Numbered from the stretch's first letter, positions 1-8,669 are shown. The stretch is 64,000 bases of DNA from WRGA01 sp031553395 (GCA_031553395.1 JAVBLR010000020.1:1-64000), one strand, 5' to 3'. Made by a program: numbers and translations. Notes: a model not told the origin generated them from the sequence alone.

Positions 1-68
1 ACCAGGTTATCATTGTCAGGGTACAAACCCGTGACGGTGTGAAGTCTAAAAAGGTGTTGATGAAGTAA
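1..68 (+). CDS. 3' end of a type IX-secreted protein (partial)
   Basis: Only the last 21 codons lie in the window, ending at TAA 66-68. The end reads IVRVQTRDGVKSKKVLMK. That is the last beta strands of a type A C-terminal sorting domain of the type IX secretion system (hydrophobic strand, DG turn, KK near the end). In this family the tail directs the protein across the outer membrane and is then cleaved off. The body of the protein is outside the window, so its activity is unknown. A hairpin terminator follows 18 nt after the stop. Confidence 0.6.
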   Translation, partial: QVIIVRVQTRDGVKSKKVLMK

Positions 69-85
69 ATGACCATAACATAAAA

Positions 86-112
86 GGCGGGCAAGTGAAC
101 GCCCGTCTTTTT
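86..112 (+). terminator. Terminator of the partial type IX-secreted gene
   Basis: The stem GGCGGGC at 86-92 pairs with GCCCGTC at 101-107 across an 8-nt loop, with one imperfect pair near the base. A T run follows at 107-112. It sits just after the stop at 68, as expected of an intrinsic terminator. Confidence 0.75.
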
Positions 113-322
113 AACTCCAATAAAAACTCAATAAAAAGTTCTTGAATGGATAGATTTAATTTTTATGTGGTAATGTAATTTATCCATCTGTTTTGAATAC
201 TGTTATGTATTCGAATAATTATGAAAAGGGATGTCCAAAATCAATGGATATCCCTTTTTTATGACCAAAACTCAGCTTAAATATTCATAAAATATTAATC
301 ATTTTCATATAAGTTTTTTTTG
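113..322. other. Intergenic stretch with one unassigned hairpin
   Basis: I see no open frame with a credible start here. The only structure is a terminator-like hairpin at 227-260: AGGGATGTCC at 227-236 pairs with GGATATCCCT at 246-255 with one G-T pair, followed by a T run. It lies about 115 nt past the first terminator, so either it is a second terminator for readthrough or it ends a short untranslated RNA. No -7 box is visible between the two hairpins. Confidence 0.5.
227..260 (+). terminator. Terminator-like hairpin with no obvious gene
   Basis: A 10-bp stem with a single G-T pair, a 9-nt loop and then TTTTTT. The flanking A-rich side could also let it work on the other strand. No gene lies between it and the previous terminator. 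Confidence 0.55.
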
Positions 323-330
323 TACCTTTG
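323..330 (+). promoter_or_regulatory. Bacteroidetes -7 box for pckG, long leader
   Basis: TACCTTTG matches the TANNTTTG consensus; the -33 region is only T-rich. Transcription from here would start near 337 and leave a leader of about 165 nt before the ATG at 502. The leader contains a weak stem (GCCGA at 379-383, TCGGT at 396-400) followed by a T run, which could act as an attenuator. I do not recognise a known riboswitch in it. Confidence 0.65.
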
Positions 331-501
331 GCGTTCGAAAAAACGGACTTGTTTTTACGATTATTTGATAAATTCCAGCCGAAAAGTAACTAAATCGGTT
401 GTTTTTGACGTAAAGCCAATCTTCCGAATCTTTTTATCTACTCTTTTGGAAAAACACAATATATCAATAATAATTAGTTAATTATCAAATTATTAAACAC
501 A

Positions 502-2286
502 ATGACAAACAATCAGAAATTAAACCAATGGGTAAAAGAGTGGGCTGAATGGTGCGAAGCCGACAAGGTATACTGGTGTGATGGTTCTGAAGAAGAAAAT
601 CAACGCCTGTTGAATGAAATGACAGCAAGTGGAATGGCTGTTAAATTAGACGAAAAAAAACGTCCTAATTCATACTATTTCCAATCAGATCCAAGTGATG
701 TTGCACGTGTTGAAAACCGTACATTTATTTGTTCCAAAACAAAAGAAGAAGCAGGTCCTACCAACAACTGGGCAGATCCTGTTGAAATGAAAGAATCGAT
801 GCGTAAATTGTACAAAGGCTGCATGAAAGGCCGTACAATGTACGTTATTCCTTTCAGCATGGGGCCATTGGGCTCAAATATTGCCGAAATCGGTGTTGAA
901 ATTTCCGATTCTCCTTATGTGGTTGTGAATATGAGAATCATGACTCGCATGGGTAAAAAAGTATTGGATGTTTTAGGTAATGGCGATTTTGTTCCATGCG
1001 TTCACTCTGTAGGTGCTCCTCTTCAACCGGGACAAAAAGACGTTAAATGGCCTTGTGCTCCGATTGAAAGCAAATATATTACTCATTTTCCTGAAACAAA
1101 AGAAATTTGGTCGTTTGGCTCAGGTTACGGCGGTAACGCATTATTGGGTAAAAAATGTTTGGCTTTGCGTATTGCTTCCGTTATGGCAAAAGAAAACGGA
1201 TGGTTGGCTGAGCACATGCTTATTTTGGGTATTACTAATCCAAAAGGCGAAAAGAAATATGTTGCGGCTGCATTCCCAAGTGCTTGTGGTAAAACAAACT
1301 TGGCCATGTTGATTCCTACTATTCCGGGATGGAAAGTAGAAACAGTTGGTGATGATATTGCTTGGATGAAATTTGGTGCAGACGGTCGTTTATATGCTAT
1401 CAATCCTGAAGCTGGATTCTTTGGTGTTGCTCCGTTTACTTCAATGGAAACTAACCCGAACGCATTGTTAAGTTGTAAAGCAAATACAATCTTTACTAAC
1501 GTAGGATTAACTCCTGATGGTGATGTATGGTGGGAAGGAATCGGTTACGATATGCCAGCTGGAACCATCAACTGGAAAGGTCAAGTACAAGATCCGAACA
1601 GCGAAGAACCTTGCGCTCACGCTAACTCTCGTTTTACGGCTCCTGCATACCAATGTCCCGCTATCGACAAAAATTGGGAAGATCCCGCAGGTGTTCCGAT
1701 TTCGGCAATCCTTTTCGGAGGTCGTCGTCCAACTACTGTTCCGTTGGTACACGAAGCTGCTAGCTGGAACAATGGAGTATTCATGGGTTCAATCGTAGGT
1801 TCGGAAGTAACAGCTGCCGCTATCGGTTTGAAAGCAGGTGTTCGTCGTGATCCGTTTGCAATGTTGCCTTTCTGCGGATACAACATGGGTGACTATTTTG
1901 CACATTGGATTTCGATCGGTAAAAAAGCAGGTGCAAACTTACCTAAAATATTCTTCGTAAACTGGTTCCGTAAAGAAAACGGTAAATTCTTGTGGCCGGG
2001 TTATGGTGAAAACAGTCGCGTATTGGCTTACATCTTTGGTCGTTGCAACGGCGAAGGTGCAACAGTTGATACAGCAATCGGTAAAGTTCCCGCTCCGGGC
2101 GCAATCAATATCGAAGGATTGAAAGATATGAATGCTGAAAAAATGGTAGAAGTGTTGAAAGTAAACAATGATGAATGGAAAGACGAAGTTGCACTTATCG
2201 ATGAGCACTATGCAAACTTCGGAAATCATTTACCAAAAGAATTAGCTGAAGAATTGGCTGGTTTGAAAAACAGATTGGGAATGTAA
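502..2286 (+). CDS. pckG: Phosphoenolpyruvate carboxykinase, GTP-type
   Basis: Interconverts oxaloacetate and PEP using GTP/GDP in the cytosol. Depending on flux it feeds gluconeogenesis or fixes CO2 toward succinate in fermentation. At 594 residues it has the size of the GTP family, and its motifs are of that family and not of the ATP-type enzyme: the P-loop with its reactive cysteine, PSACGKTN around residues 259-266, then VGDDIAWMKF and FGGRRPTTVP further on. It stands alone, with its own promoter and long leader and a strong terminator after it. Many Bacteroidales carry the ATP-type enzyme, so the choice of GTP-type is notable. The call is firm; the direction of the reaction in the cell is inferred. 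Confidence 0.96.
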   Translation: MTNNQKLNQWVKEWAEWCEADKVYWCDGSEEENQRLLNEMTASGMAVKLDEKKRPNSYYFQSDPSDVARVENRTFICSKTKEEAGPTNNWADPVEMKESMRKLYKGCMKGRTMYVIPFSMGPLGSNIAEIGVEISDSPYVVVNMRIMTRMGKKVLDVLGNGDFVPCVHSVGAPLQPGQKDVKWPCAPIESKYITHFPETKEIWSFGSGYGGNALLGKKCLALRIASVMAKENGWLAEHMLILGITNPKGEKKYVAAAFPSACGKTNLAMLIPTIPGWKVETVGDDIAWMKFGADGRLYAINPEAGFFGVAPFTSMETNPNALLSCKANTIFTNVGLTPDGDVWWEGIGYDMPAGTINWKGQVQDPNSEEPCAHANSRFTAPAYQCPAIDKNWEDPAGVPISAILFGGRRPTTVPLVHEAASWNNGVFMGSIVGSEVTAAAIGLKAGVRRDPFAMLPFCGYNMGDYFAHWISIGKKAGANLPKIFFVNWFRKENGKFLWPGYGENSRVLAYIFGRCNGEGATVDTAIGKVPAPGAINIEGLKDMNAEKMVEVLKVNNDEWKDEVALIDEHYANFGNHLPKELAEELAGLKNRLGM

Positions 2287-2310
2287 TATAATCTCATTTT
2301 TGTAAAAAAT

Positions 2311-2340
2311 AAAACCGACTTAAAAAAGTCGGTTTTATTT
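2311..2340 (+). terminator. Terminator of pckG
   Basis: AAAACCGACT at 2311-2320 pairs perfectly with AGTCGGTTTT at 2327-2336 over a 6-nt loop, then a T-rich tail. The A-rich 5' side makes it symmetrical, so it may also stop the convergent phosphatase gene. Confidence 0.9.
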
Positions 2341-2373
2341 TTTATATCACTCTTATTCAAAATTATATCAAAA

Positions 2374-3444
2374 TTAATAAGGAGAATAATACAACAGTAA
2401 TTTTTGCAGATGTTCTCGTTTTGATTTATTTAACCCAAGTGCTTTATCCAAGTAATTATCCATAGAGCTATATTCTCTTTCAATTTCCTGAAATGCTGTT
2501 TCTAAATATTGTTTATTAGTAGAAAGTAAAGCTGTTACCGCTTCTTGCCCTTCGGGTGAGTATTGATAAGCGTATTTACCTTCATTTCGTATATTGGGGA
2601 TGGAATAGCTTAATGAATAGTCTTCAAAGATTTGGTCTTTGGGAATGCCTAATGCTGATAATACGAGAGCAGATGCAAAACCTACTCGGTCTTTTCCCCC
2701 GGTGCAAAGCATAAGTACAGGATAATTGAGGCTGTCAGATAAAATCTCAAACATTTCTTTGAATTGAGCACAATAATTTATGGCCAAATCACGGTAATTG
2801 TCTTGCATGAAAATAAAAGCATCACCTCGTTTGAATTCATCTTTTTTGATACTTTGTAATGCCTGTGATAGATCACCTGAAGCTATAGGTATGTGAATAA
2901 AGGAGGCACTGATGTTATCTCTATTACGAAATTGGCGTTCTTTTTCGGTGCGGAAATCAATGACTGTTTTTAAGTGTAGTGAATTGAAACATTCCCGTCC
3001 ATTTTCTTTGAGATTTAATCTGCCTGAACGAAATAATTTACCCCATCGTACTGCTTGTTTGTTTTCTGTTTTATATCCTCCTAAATCTCTTAAATTTAAT
3101 ATGCTATCAACCTTAATGAAGCGGTTGGATACAATAGTGGAGTAAATGTTGTTAAAAGATAAATAATAGTATTTACGAACATTACGCCCTTCAGAAGAGG
3201 ATATGACCGTTTTTCCATCATTAATATTTACTTCTTTTTCAAATTGAGCAAATTCGGGATAATTGGGATTTTCGTATGAATAAATTTTTACAGTTCCTTC
3301 AAGCAAAGGAAAGATATCCCATTTTATTGTGTCATTCCCTTTTCCGTCTCCGCAAGAATAAGTGTCAATACTTACACTTTCGGGATTAGAACAGGCTATG
3401 AATATGGTTGTTGGTAGTATAAATAAAAAAAATCGGGTAAACAT
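2374..3444 (-). CDS. Lipoprotein tyrosine/dual-specificity phosphatase
   Basis: A protein phosphatase of the Y_phosphatase3 type, probably exported. The P-loop reads CTGGKDRVG near residue 247, i.e. the Cys-x5-Arg of cysteine phosphatases in its GKDR subtype. The upstream stretch INLRDLGGY (here ILNLRDLGGY) is also typical of this family. The chosen ATG gives MFTRFFLFILPTTIFIAC, a lipoprotein signal with the acylated Cys at 18. An upstream in-frame TTG would give a longer form but lies at the predicted transcript start, so I reject it. Related enzymes act on phosphotyrosine, lipids or phosphoinositides; the substrate here cannot be told. It is 356 residues long and monocistronic. Confidence 0.85.
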   Translation of the reverse strand: MFTRFFLFILPTTIFIACSNPESVSIDTYSCGDGKGNDTIKWDIFPLLEGTVKIYSYENPNYPEFAQFEKEVNINDGKTVISSSEGRNVRKYYYLSFNNIYSTIVSNRFIKVDSILNLRDLGGYKTENKQAVRWGKLFRSGRLNLKENGRECFNSLHLKTVIDFRTEKERQFRNRDNISASFIHIPIASGDLSQALQSIKKDEFKRGDAFIFMQDNYRDLAINYCAQFKEMFEILSDSLNYPVLMLCTGGKDRVGFASALVLSALGIPKDQIFEDYSLSYSIPNIRNEGKYAYQYSPEGQEAVTALLSTNKQYLETAFQEIEREYSSMDNYLDKALGLNKSKREHLQKLLLYYSPY

Positions 3445-3473
3445 TATAACTTGAAATGATAGTGAAACCAAAA

Positions 3474-3481
3474 CAAAGGTA
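3474..3481 (-). promoter_or_regulatory. -7 box for the phosphatase gene
   Basis: TACCTTTG on the minus strand. A transcript would begin near 3467, which leaves only the ATG at 3444 as a usable start and supports the shorter protein. Confidence 0.65.
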
Positions 3482-3489
3482 GCTAGAAT

Positions 3490-3528
3490 ATTTGGTTGAT
3501 TTAAATGTTTTTGTATAATTAACCAAAT
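3490..3528. repeat. Inverted repeat between pfkB and the phosphatase gene
   Basis: ATTTGGTT at 3490-3497 pairs with AACCAAAT at 3521-3528 across 23 nt. It could be a weak terminator of the PfkB gene, but it lacks a T tract. Confidence 0.3.
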
Positions 3529-3558
3529 TATAGTTAAACGAATCTTGCGATAATTTAT

Positions 3559-4485
3559 TTATACTTTTAGTATGTTTTCGGCAAAAGCGTTGGATATGTA
3601 GTTTTCGGAGCTTTTACAAACTTCAGATGAAAAATCGATTGCTGTTTTTATGATTTTATCCCATGTCGCCTCAGATAGGTTATCCAAATCGTTTTTCTTT
3701 ACGTCAGCAGCAAGTATTCCGAATAAAATACCGGCGTTGAAACTATCTCCTGCACCTACGGTACTCACGCTATTTATGACAGGAATATTGTATTCTTTTG
3801 AGAAGTTTTTTGTAAATAAGGAAACATTGCCTTTTCCTCTTGTATAGATAAGGTTAGGTGTGTAAAAACGAATTTTTTCTTTGTAAACAGCCTCTGCTTC
3901 TTCTAATTCGTATATATTGGAGAAATCTTCGTCTGATCCGCGTATTATAGATGCAAATTCGATATTCTCAATAATGGTTGCTTGTAATTTTAATGATTCG
4001 TGAACGTGCAATTTGCGAAAATTTGGGTCGTAATAGATTATTGCACCTCGTTCTTGTGCAAGTGTTAATAATTCGAGTATTTGAGGTCTTAAAGATGGAT
4101 TTAGCGCATAATAAGAACCAAAAATAAATATATCATCCGGTTCTATGAATGGAAGGATACAATCAAGCCTTTGCTTTGGATAATCCCGGTAAAAGATATA
4201 TTCGGCATCGGCGTCTTCATTCAGGAAAGCACAAGATAATGCCGATTTACCATCGGGAAATGTACATATATGTTTGGTATCCATATTGTTTTCTTTCATG
4301 AAATCCAATACAATATTGCCAATTTTGTCTTGCCCGGTTTCACTGATGAAGCTTACCGGAATATTTAGCCGGCTTAACGATACCATCGTGTTGAAAACCG
4401 AACCACCTGGAAGGGCTTTTGTTGGTTGATTATTTTTAAAGAAAATGTCTAAAACGGTTTCTCCTACTCCAATTATTTTTTTCAT
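3559..4485 (-). CDS. PfkB-family carbohydrate kinase (fructokinase-like)
   Basis: Phosphorylates a sugar or sugar derivative with ATP in the cytosol. The ribokinase fold is complete in 308 residues: an N-terminal substrate loop with PGGSVFNTMVSLSRL, and the C-terminal signature STVGAGDSFNAG with its GAGD anion hole and catalytic Asp near residue 248. The sequence is closest to fructokinase-like members, but the substrate cannot be fixed by eye. It starts 11 nt after the remains of a kdsD-like sugar-phosphate isomerase gene on the same strand. The two were probably once an operon handling a phosphorylated sugar. The kinase looks intact while its partner is dead, so it may now serve another substrate. 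Confidence 0.88.
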   Translation of the reverse strand: MKKIIGVGETVLDIFFKNNQPTKALPGGSVFNTMVSLSRLNIPVSFISETGQDKIGNIVLDFMKENNMDTKHICTFPDGKSALSCAFLNEDADAEYIFYRDYPKQRLDCILPFIEPDDIFIFGSYYALNPSLRPQILELLTLAQERGAIIYYDPNFRKLHVHESLKLQATIIENIEFASIIRGSDEDFSNIYELEEAEAVYKEKIRFYTPNLIYTRGKGNVSLFTKNFSKEYNIPVINSVSTVGAGDSFNAGILFGILAADVKKNDLDNLSEATWDKIIKTAIDFSSEVCKSSENYISNAFAENILKV

Positions 4486-4496
4486 GAATTTATTTG

Positions 4497-4789
4497 TTAT
4501 TGCTTGTTTCTTTCTTTTTTTCTTGATTTTACTCCTAAATATCCACCATAATGCCGTTTGGCATAATCTTCATTGGAAAATCCGGCAGGAATACCTGTCG
4601 AGCAAAATGTGGCAGCGATATTTGCTGCTATTTGTCCGGCTTTTCCCATTCCGGATGTTACTAATTTTCTTTTTTTTCAACTACCTGACGGATAATTAAA
4701 TCAACTGCTTTCTCATATTCTTCATTTACAGGAATATGTAAAATTGCGTTTACTTCTCTCGATAATATTTAGTGGATTTCATCTAACAT
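4497..4789 (-). pseudogene. Remnant of a kdsD-like SIS sugar-phosphate isomerase
   Basis: Reading the minus strand from ATG 4789 gives MLDEIH, a stop (TAA where TAT is expected), then ILSREVNAILHIPVNEEYEK. After an A8 tract the frame shifts by one, and the next frame reads KLVTSGMGKAGQIAANIAAT. This is the N-terminus of the SIS isomerases related to arabinose-5-phosphate isomerase (KdsD). Soon after CSTGIPA it jumps to FSNEDYAKRHYGGYLG, which looks like the C-terminal end of the same domain, so about 100 central residues are missing. The frame ends at 4497, 11 nt before the kinase start. A nonsense codon, a frameshift and a large internal deletion make it clearly dead. The exact isomerase type is inferred. 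Confidence 0.85.
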
Positions 4790-4890
4790 TGTTGTGGTAA
4801 AATCTATTATTGAAAAATAATTATGCAAATATCTTTATTTTTGGCTAATGCTGAGTGTTTTTATGGTTAATTTTGTGGTTTTTTAAATAT

Positions 4891-5002
4891 GTAGTACGTT
4901 ATACGTTTTACGTACTACGCGAGTGGCTAATATTATTAAAGTTTTTTTGTAAAACATAAAACGTATTATATAATGACTTATGCTACCAAAAACGTATAAC
5001 GT
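4891..5002. repeat. Heptamer-periodic inverted repeat before the M16 peptidase gene
   Basis: Built from 7-nt words such as TACGTTA, TACGTTT and TACGTAC. ACGTTATACGTTTT at 4896-4909 pairs perfectly with AAAACGTATAACGT at 4989-5002, and a local palindrome GTAGTACGT / ACGTACTAC lies at 4891-4918. The right arm ends 9 nt before the ATG at 5012. No gene is seen between 4790 and 5011. Confidence 0.7.
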
Positions 5003-5011
5003 AAACATATT

Positions 5012-6232
5012 ATGTATCAAACACATATTCTACCTTCCGGATTACGGATTATTCATCTTCCGGTACAATCGAATGTTGCTTATTGCGGATTTGCCGTGAA
5101 TGCCGGAACTCGCAACGAAAATGCAGATGAATATGGAATGGCTCATTTCGTTGAGCATTGTCTTTTCAAAGGAACTAAAAAACGCAAAGCATGGCATATC
5201 CTTAATAGAATGGAGAATGTTGGTGGCGAACTGAATGCATATACAACAAAGGAAGAGACGTTGATTTATTCGGTATTTTTGGAAGAACATATCGAACGGG
5301 CAATTGAACTACTGAGCGATTTGACGTTTTCTTCTATTTTCCCTGAAAAAGAAATTGACAAGGAGATTGAAGTCGTTTTGGATGAAATAAATTCGTATGA
5401 GGATACTCCGTCAGAATTGATTTTTGATGATTTTGAAAATATCCTTTTCGAGAATCATTCATTAGGACATAATATTTTGGGAAATCCCGATTCGGTGAAA
5501 AGTTTTACGGATAAAAAGGCTTCTCGGTTTTTCAAACAATATTATACTTCGGCTAATATTGTATTTTTTTCAATGGGGAAAACTGATTTGAGAAAGATTA
5601 TTCGCTTGGTAGAAAAATATTTGAGTGATATTAATCATACATCCGAAATTATTAGGCCAAAAGAAAGTCTCTCTATTGCTGTCGCAAAACAGGTTCGCAT
5701 GCAAAAAGATACGCATCAGGCGCATGTTGTAATCGGAAGTCGTTCTTATGATTTTCATCATCCGAAAAAACAAACACTATATTTGCTGAATAATTTATTG
5801 GGTGGAACGGGAATGAATAGCCGGTTAAATATTTCTTTACGAGAAAAATCAGGATTAGTTTATAATGTAGAATCGAGTTTGAATTCTTTTTCCGACACAG
5901 GAATGTTTTCGGTATATTTTGGATCGGATCAAAAAAGTGTAGATAAATGCATTCGGTTAGTGATGAAGGAATTGAAGAGGTTAAGAACTGAAAAATTAAG
6001 CAGTAATCAGCTTATTTCAGCTAAACGTCAATTAATAGGACAATTGGGCGTTTCGAGCGAACAAAAGGAGAACATTGCCTTGAGTATGGGAAAATCATTT
6101 TTGCATTTCAATAAGTTTGATTCATTGTCCGAAATTTATCAAAAAATAGAGCGAATTACATCCGATGATATATTGGTAGTTGCCAATGAAATTTTTGACG
6201 AGAATAACTTGTCAACATTAGTTTATGAATAA
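5012..6232 (+). CDS. M16-family zinc metallopeptidase (pitrilysin/MPP-like)
   Basis: A zinc protease or processing peptidase. The inverted zinc motif HFVEH is at residues 45-49 (HxxEH, with Glu as the base), followed at the usual distance by a Glu-rich helix supplying the third ligand. The C-terminal half has GGTGMNSRLNISLREKSGL, the substrate-binding motif of the inactive M16 domain. At 406 residues it matches the short soluble MPP-like forms. No signal peptide is seen, so it is likely cytosolic. It is followed after 5 nt by the helicase gene, so the two are probably cotranscribed. The specific substrate is unknown. Confidence 0.92.
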   Translation: MYQTHILPSGLRIIHLPVQSNVAYCGFAVNAGTRNENADEYGMAHFVEHCLFKGTKKRKAWHILNRMENVGGELNAYTTKEETLIYSVFLEEHIERAIELLSDLTFSSIFPEKEIDKEIEVVLDEINSYEDTPSELIFDDFENILFENHSLGHNILGNPDSVKSFTDKKASRFFKQYYTSANIVFFSMGKTDLRKIIRLVEKYLSDINHTSEIIRPKESLSIAVAKQVRMQKDTHQAHVVIGSRSYDFHHPKKQTLYLLNNLLGGTGMNSRLNISLREKSGLVYNVESSLNSFSDTGMFSVYFGSDQKSVDKCIRLVMKELKRLRTEKLSSNQLISAKRQLIGQLGVSSEQKENIALSMGKSFLHFNKFDSLSEIYQKIERITSDDILVVANEIFDENNLSTLVYE

Positions 6233-6237
6233 GGTTT

Positions 6238-8580
6238 ATGGAGAATATCTTAGATCAATTGAATGAAAATCAGCGAAAAGCTGTTGAATATATAGACGGA
6301 GCTTCCCTTGTAATTGCGGGTGCGGGTTCGGGAAAAACGCGGGTGCTTACCTACAAAATTGCCTATTTGTTGCAACGTGGATTGAGTCCGTATTCCATTC
6401 TTGCTCTTACATTTACCAATAAAGCTGCCCGCGAAATGAAAATCCGGATCGCGGCAATGGTTGGAGATAAATTAAGCAACCGTTTATGGATGGGAACTTT
6501 TCACTCTATCTTTTCGCGGATACTTCGTACAGAATCTGAACGTATTGGGTTTAAACGGGATTTTACTATTTATGATAGTGCCGATTCCAAGAATTTGATT
6601 AAAACGATTATCAAAGGAATGGGGTTGGACGATAAAATATACAAACCGGGTACTATTCAAGCGCGGATTTCCAATGCGAAGAATGCATTGATTTCACCTG
6701 ATGCTTATGCTTCCAATAAAGAATTGGTGGAATATGACATGCGCTCCAAAGTGCCGTTGTTGCGAGAAATTTATCAGGCGTATTGGTCGAGGTGTTTCAA
6801 TGCCGGTGCGATGGATTTTGATGATTTATTGTTTTATACCAATATCTTATTCCGCGATCATCCGGATGTATTGGATAAATACCGTAATCATTTCAAATAC
6901 ATTTTAGTTGATGAGTATCAGGATACAAATTTTGCCCAACATTTGATTATTAAACAATTGGCATCTCTGCATGGCCGGATTTGTGTTGTTGGGGATGATG
7001 CTCAAAGTATTTATTCGTTCCGCGGGGCAAATATTGATAATATCCTGCAGTTCAAATCTCAATTTGAGGATTGTAAAGTTTTTACATTAAATCAGAATTA
7101 TCGTTCGACACAAAATATTGTAAATGCGGCGAATAGTTTAATAGATAAGAATAAACAGCAAATAAAGAAAACCGTTTTTTCGGAGAATGAGGAAGGTGAT
7201 AAAATAGAACTTATCAGCGCTTATTCCGATATTGAGGAGAGTAATATTGTTTCGAATAAATTGCATGATTTGCGTTTTTTGCAACAATATCACTTCAAGG
7301 ATTTTGCAATTTTGTATCGTACCAATTCCCAATCTCGTGTATTTGAAGAAGCTTTACGGAAAAGGAATATTCCTTACCGGATTTATGGCGGATTATCGTT
7401 TTATCAACGGAAAGAAATCAAAGATGTTATTGCGTATTTGCGTTTAATTGTAAATAATTCGGATGAAGAGGCTTTCAAGCGAATTATAAATTATCCTGTA
7501 CGAGGAATTGGAGATACCAGTTTAAGCAGGATTATTGAGGCGGCGTCAAAATTTGACACCTCCCTTTGGGAGGCTGCTTTTAAACCATTGGAGTATAATA
7601 TAAATATTACAGGAAAAGCCGTCAATAGTTTAAAACAATTCAAAGAAATGATGGATGGTTTTATCGAAAGGCGGGAAACTGACTCGGCGTATGATTTGGC
7701 GTATGATGTAATTCGTCAGACTGGAATTGCAAAGGAGTTTGCACAGGATAAATCGCCGGAGAACCTGAGCAGGCAGGAAAATCTACAGGAATTATTAACC
7801 GGAATTCATGAATTTTGTACGGAAAAAATAGAAGAAGGAGAGGAGTTTCCTTCCATTGCAGCTTTCTTATCGCAGGTTTCGTTGATGACAGATCAGGATA
7901 CAGATAAAAGCGAAGATGCGGATAAGGTTACATTAATGACTATTCATGCAGCAAAAGGATTGGAATTTAAAAATGTTTTTGTTGTAGGTTTGGAGGAAGG
8001 ATTGTTTCCTTCGTTCCGTGCCGAAACCGAACGGGAGTTGGAAGAGGAACGCCGGTTGTTTTATGTAGCAATTACTCGTGCCGAAGATAATTGTATTATT
8101 ACGTATGCGAAAAGTCGCTTTCGTAATGGACAATCGGAGTTGAGCAGCCCGAGTCGTTTTTTACGGGATATTGATACTCAGTTTCTCAAAGTATCTACTC
8201 CTGAACTTTTGGATGATGGGCCATTTTCTCAACGGCAATCTCGTTCATCGTTGAATCATTGGGATAATCTTCGTAATGAAGGAGAACTTTTTTCTATGCC
8301 AAAACGGAAAGATAAAATTGTGCAACAGGAAAAAGAAAAAACACCTCCGCCGAATTTTAAACCGTTGAGTGCAATTAAAAATCCTTTTGGAGAAAGTTCG
8401 GGCGAAGATATTCACGTAGGAGATATTGTTCAGCATGACAGATTTGGTGTTGGAGAGGTGATGGAAATAATTGTAATGGATGCTAATACCAGTAAAGCTC
8501 GGATTGCTTTTATCAATTCAGGAGAAAAGAATTTGTTACTGAAATTTGCAAAATTGAGAATATTGAAAAAAGGAAAATAA
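6238..8580 (+). CDS. pcrA: ATP-dependent 3'-5' DNA helicase PcrA/UvrD
   Basis: A superfamily 1A helicase for repair and for clearing replication forks. All the motifs are visible: Walker A AGAGSGKTR near the N-terminus, DEYQDTN (motif II), VGDDAQSIYSFRGA (III), LNQNYRS (IV), LMTIHAAKGLEF (V) and RRLFYVAITRA (VI). The C-terminus has a KOW/Tudor-like segment, VGDIVQHDRFGVGEV, which PcrA proteins use to contact RNA polymerase. The length of 780 residues fits PcrA/UvrD and not Rep or RecB. It lies 5 nt after the M16 peptidase gene and is followed by a large mirrored hairpin. Confidence 0.95.
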   Translation: MENILDQLNENQRKAVEYIDGASLVIAGAGSGKTRVLTYKIAYLLQRGLSPYSILALTFTNKAAREMKIRIAAMVGDKLSNRLWMGTFHSIFSRILRTESERIGFKRDFTIYDSADSKNLIKTIIKGMGLDDKIYKPGTIQARISNAKNALISPDAYASNKELVEYDMRSKVPLLREIYQAYWSRCFNAGAMDFDDLLFYTNILFRDHPDVLDKYRNHFKYILVDEYQDTNFAQHLIIKQLASLHGRICVVGDDAQSIYSFRGANIDNILQFKSQFEDCKVFTLNQNYRSTQNIVNAANSLIDKNKQQIKKTVFSENEEGDKIELISAYSDIEESNIVSNKLHDLRFLQQYHFKDFAILYRTNSQSRVFEEALRKRNIPYRIYGGLSFYQRKEIKDVIAYLRLIVNNSDEEAFKRIINYPVRGIGDTSLSRIIEAASKFDTSLWEAAFKPLEYNINITGKAVNSLKQFKEMMDGFIERRETDSAYDLAYDVIRQTGIAKEFAQDKSPENLSRQENLQELLTGIHEFCTEKIEEGEEFPSIAAFLSQVSLMTDQDTDKSEDADKVTLMTIHAAKGLEFKNVFVVGLEEGLFPSFRAETERELEEERRLFYVAITRAEDNCIITYAKSRFRNGQSELSSPSRFLRDIDTQFLKVSTPELLDDGPFSQRQSRSSLNHWDNLRNEGELFSMPKRKDKIVQQEKEKTPPPNFKPLSAIKNPFGESSGEDIHVGDIVQHDRFGVGEVMEIIVMDANTSKARIAFINSGEKNLLLKFAKLRILKKGK

Positions 8581-8586
8581 ATATCT

Positions 8587-8656
8587 TGGCGAAAGGCAAA
8601 GGGCTAAGGGTAAAGGAATACACTCTTCGTCCTTTGTCTTTCGCCCTTGGCCCTAA
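8587..8656. repeat. Mirrored heptamer hairpin after pcrA
   Basis: Four G-rich 7-nt words (for example GGCAAAG, GGCTAAG) are followed, after a short turn, by four C-rich words of the same period (for example CCTTTGT, CTTTCGC). The two arms pair imperfectly. It may serve as the pcrA terminator, with an A/T-rich tail after 8654. Confidence 0.7.
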
Positions 8657-8669
8657 AAAATTATTATAT

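Noticed and set aside
4445..4699. Plus-strand frame of 84 codons
   Set aside because: It runs antisense across the kinase start and the isomerase remnant; its peptide is low-complexity and hydrophobic, while the minus strand gives recognisable SIS protein.
4891..4918. Terminator of the kdsD remnant or M16 gene
   Set aside because: The palindrome lies upstream of both gene starts and has no T run.
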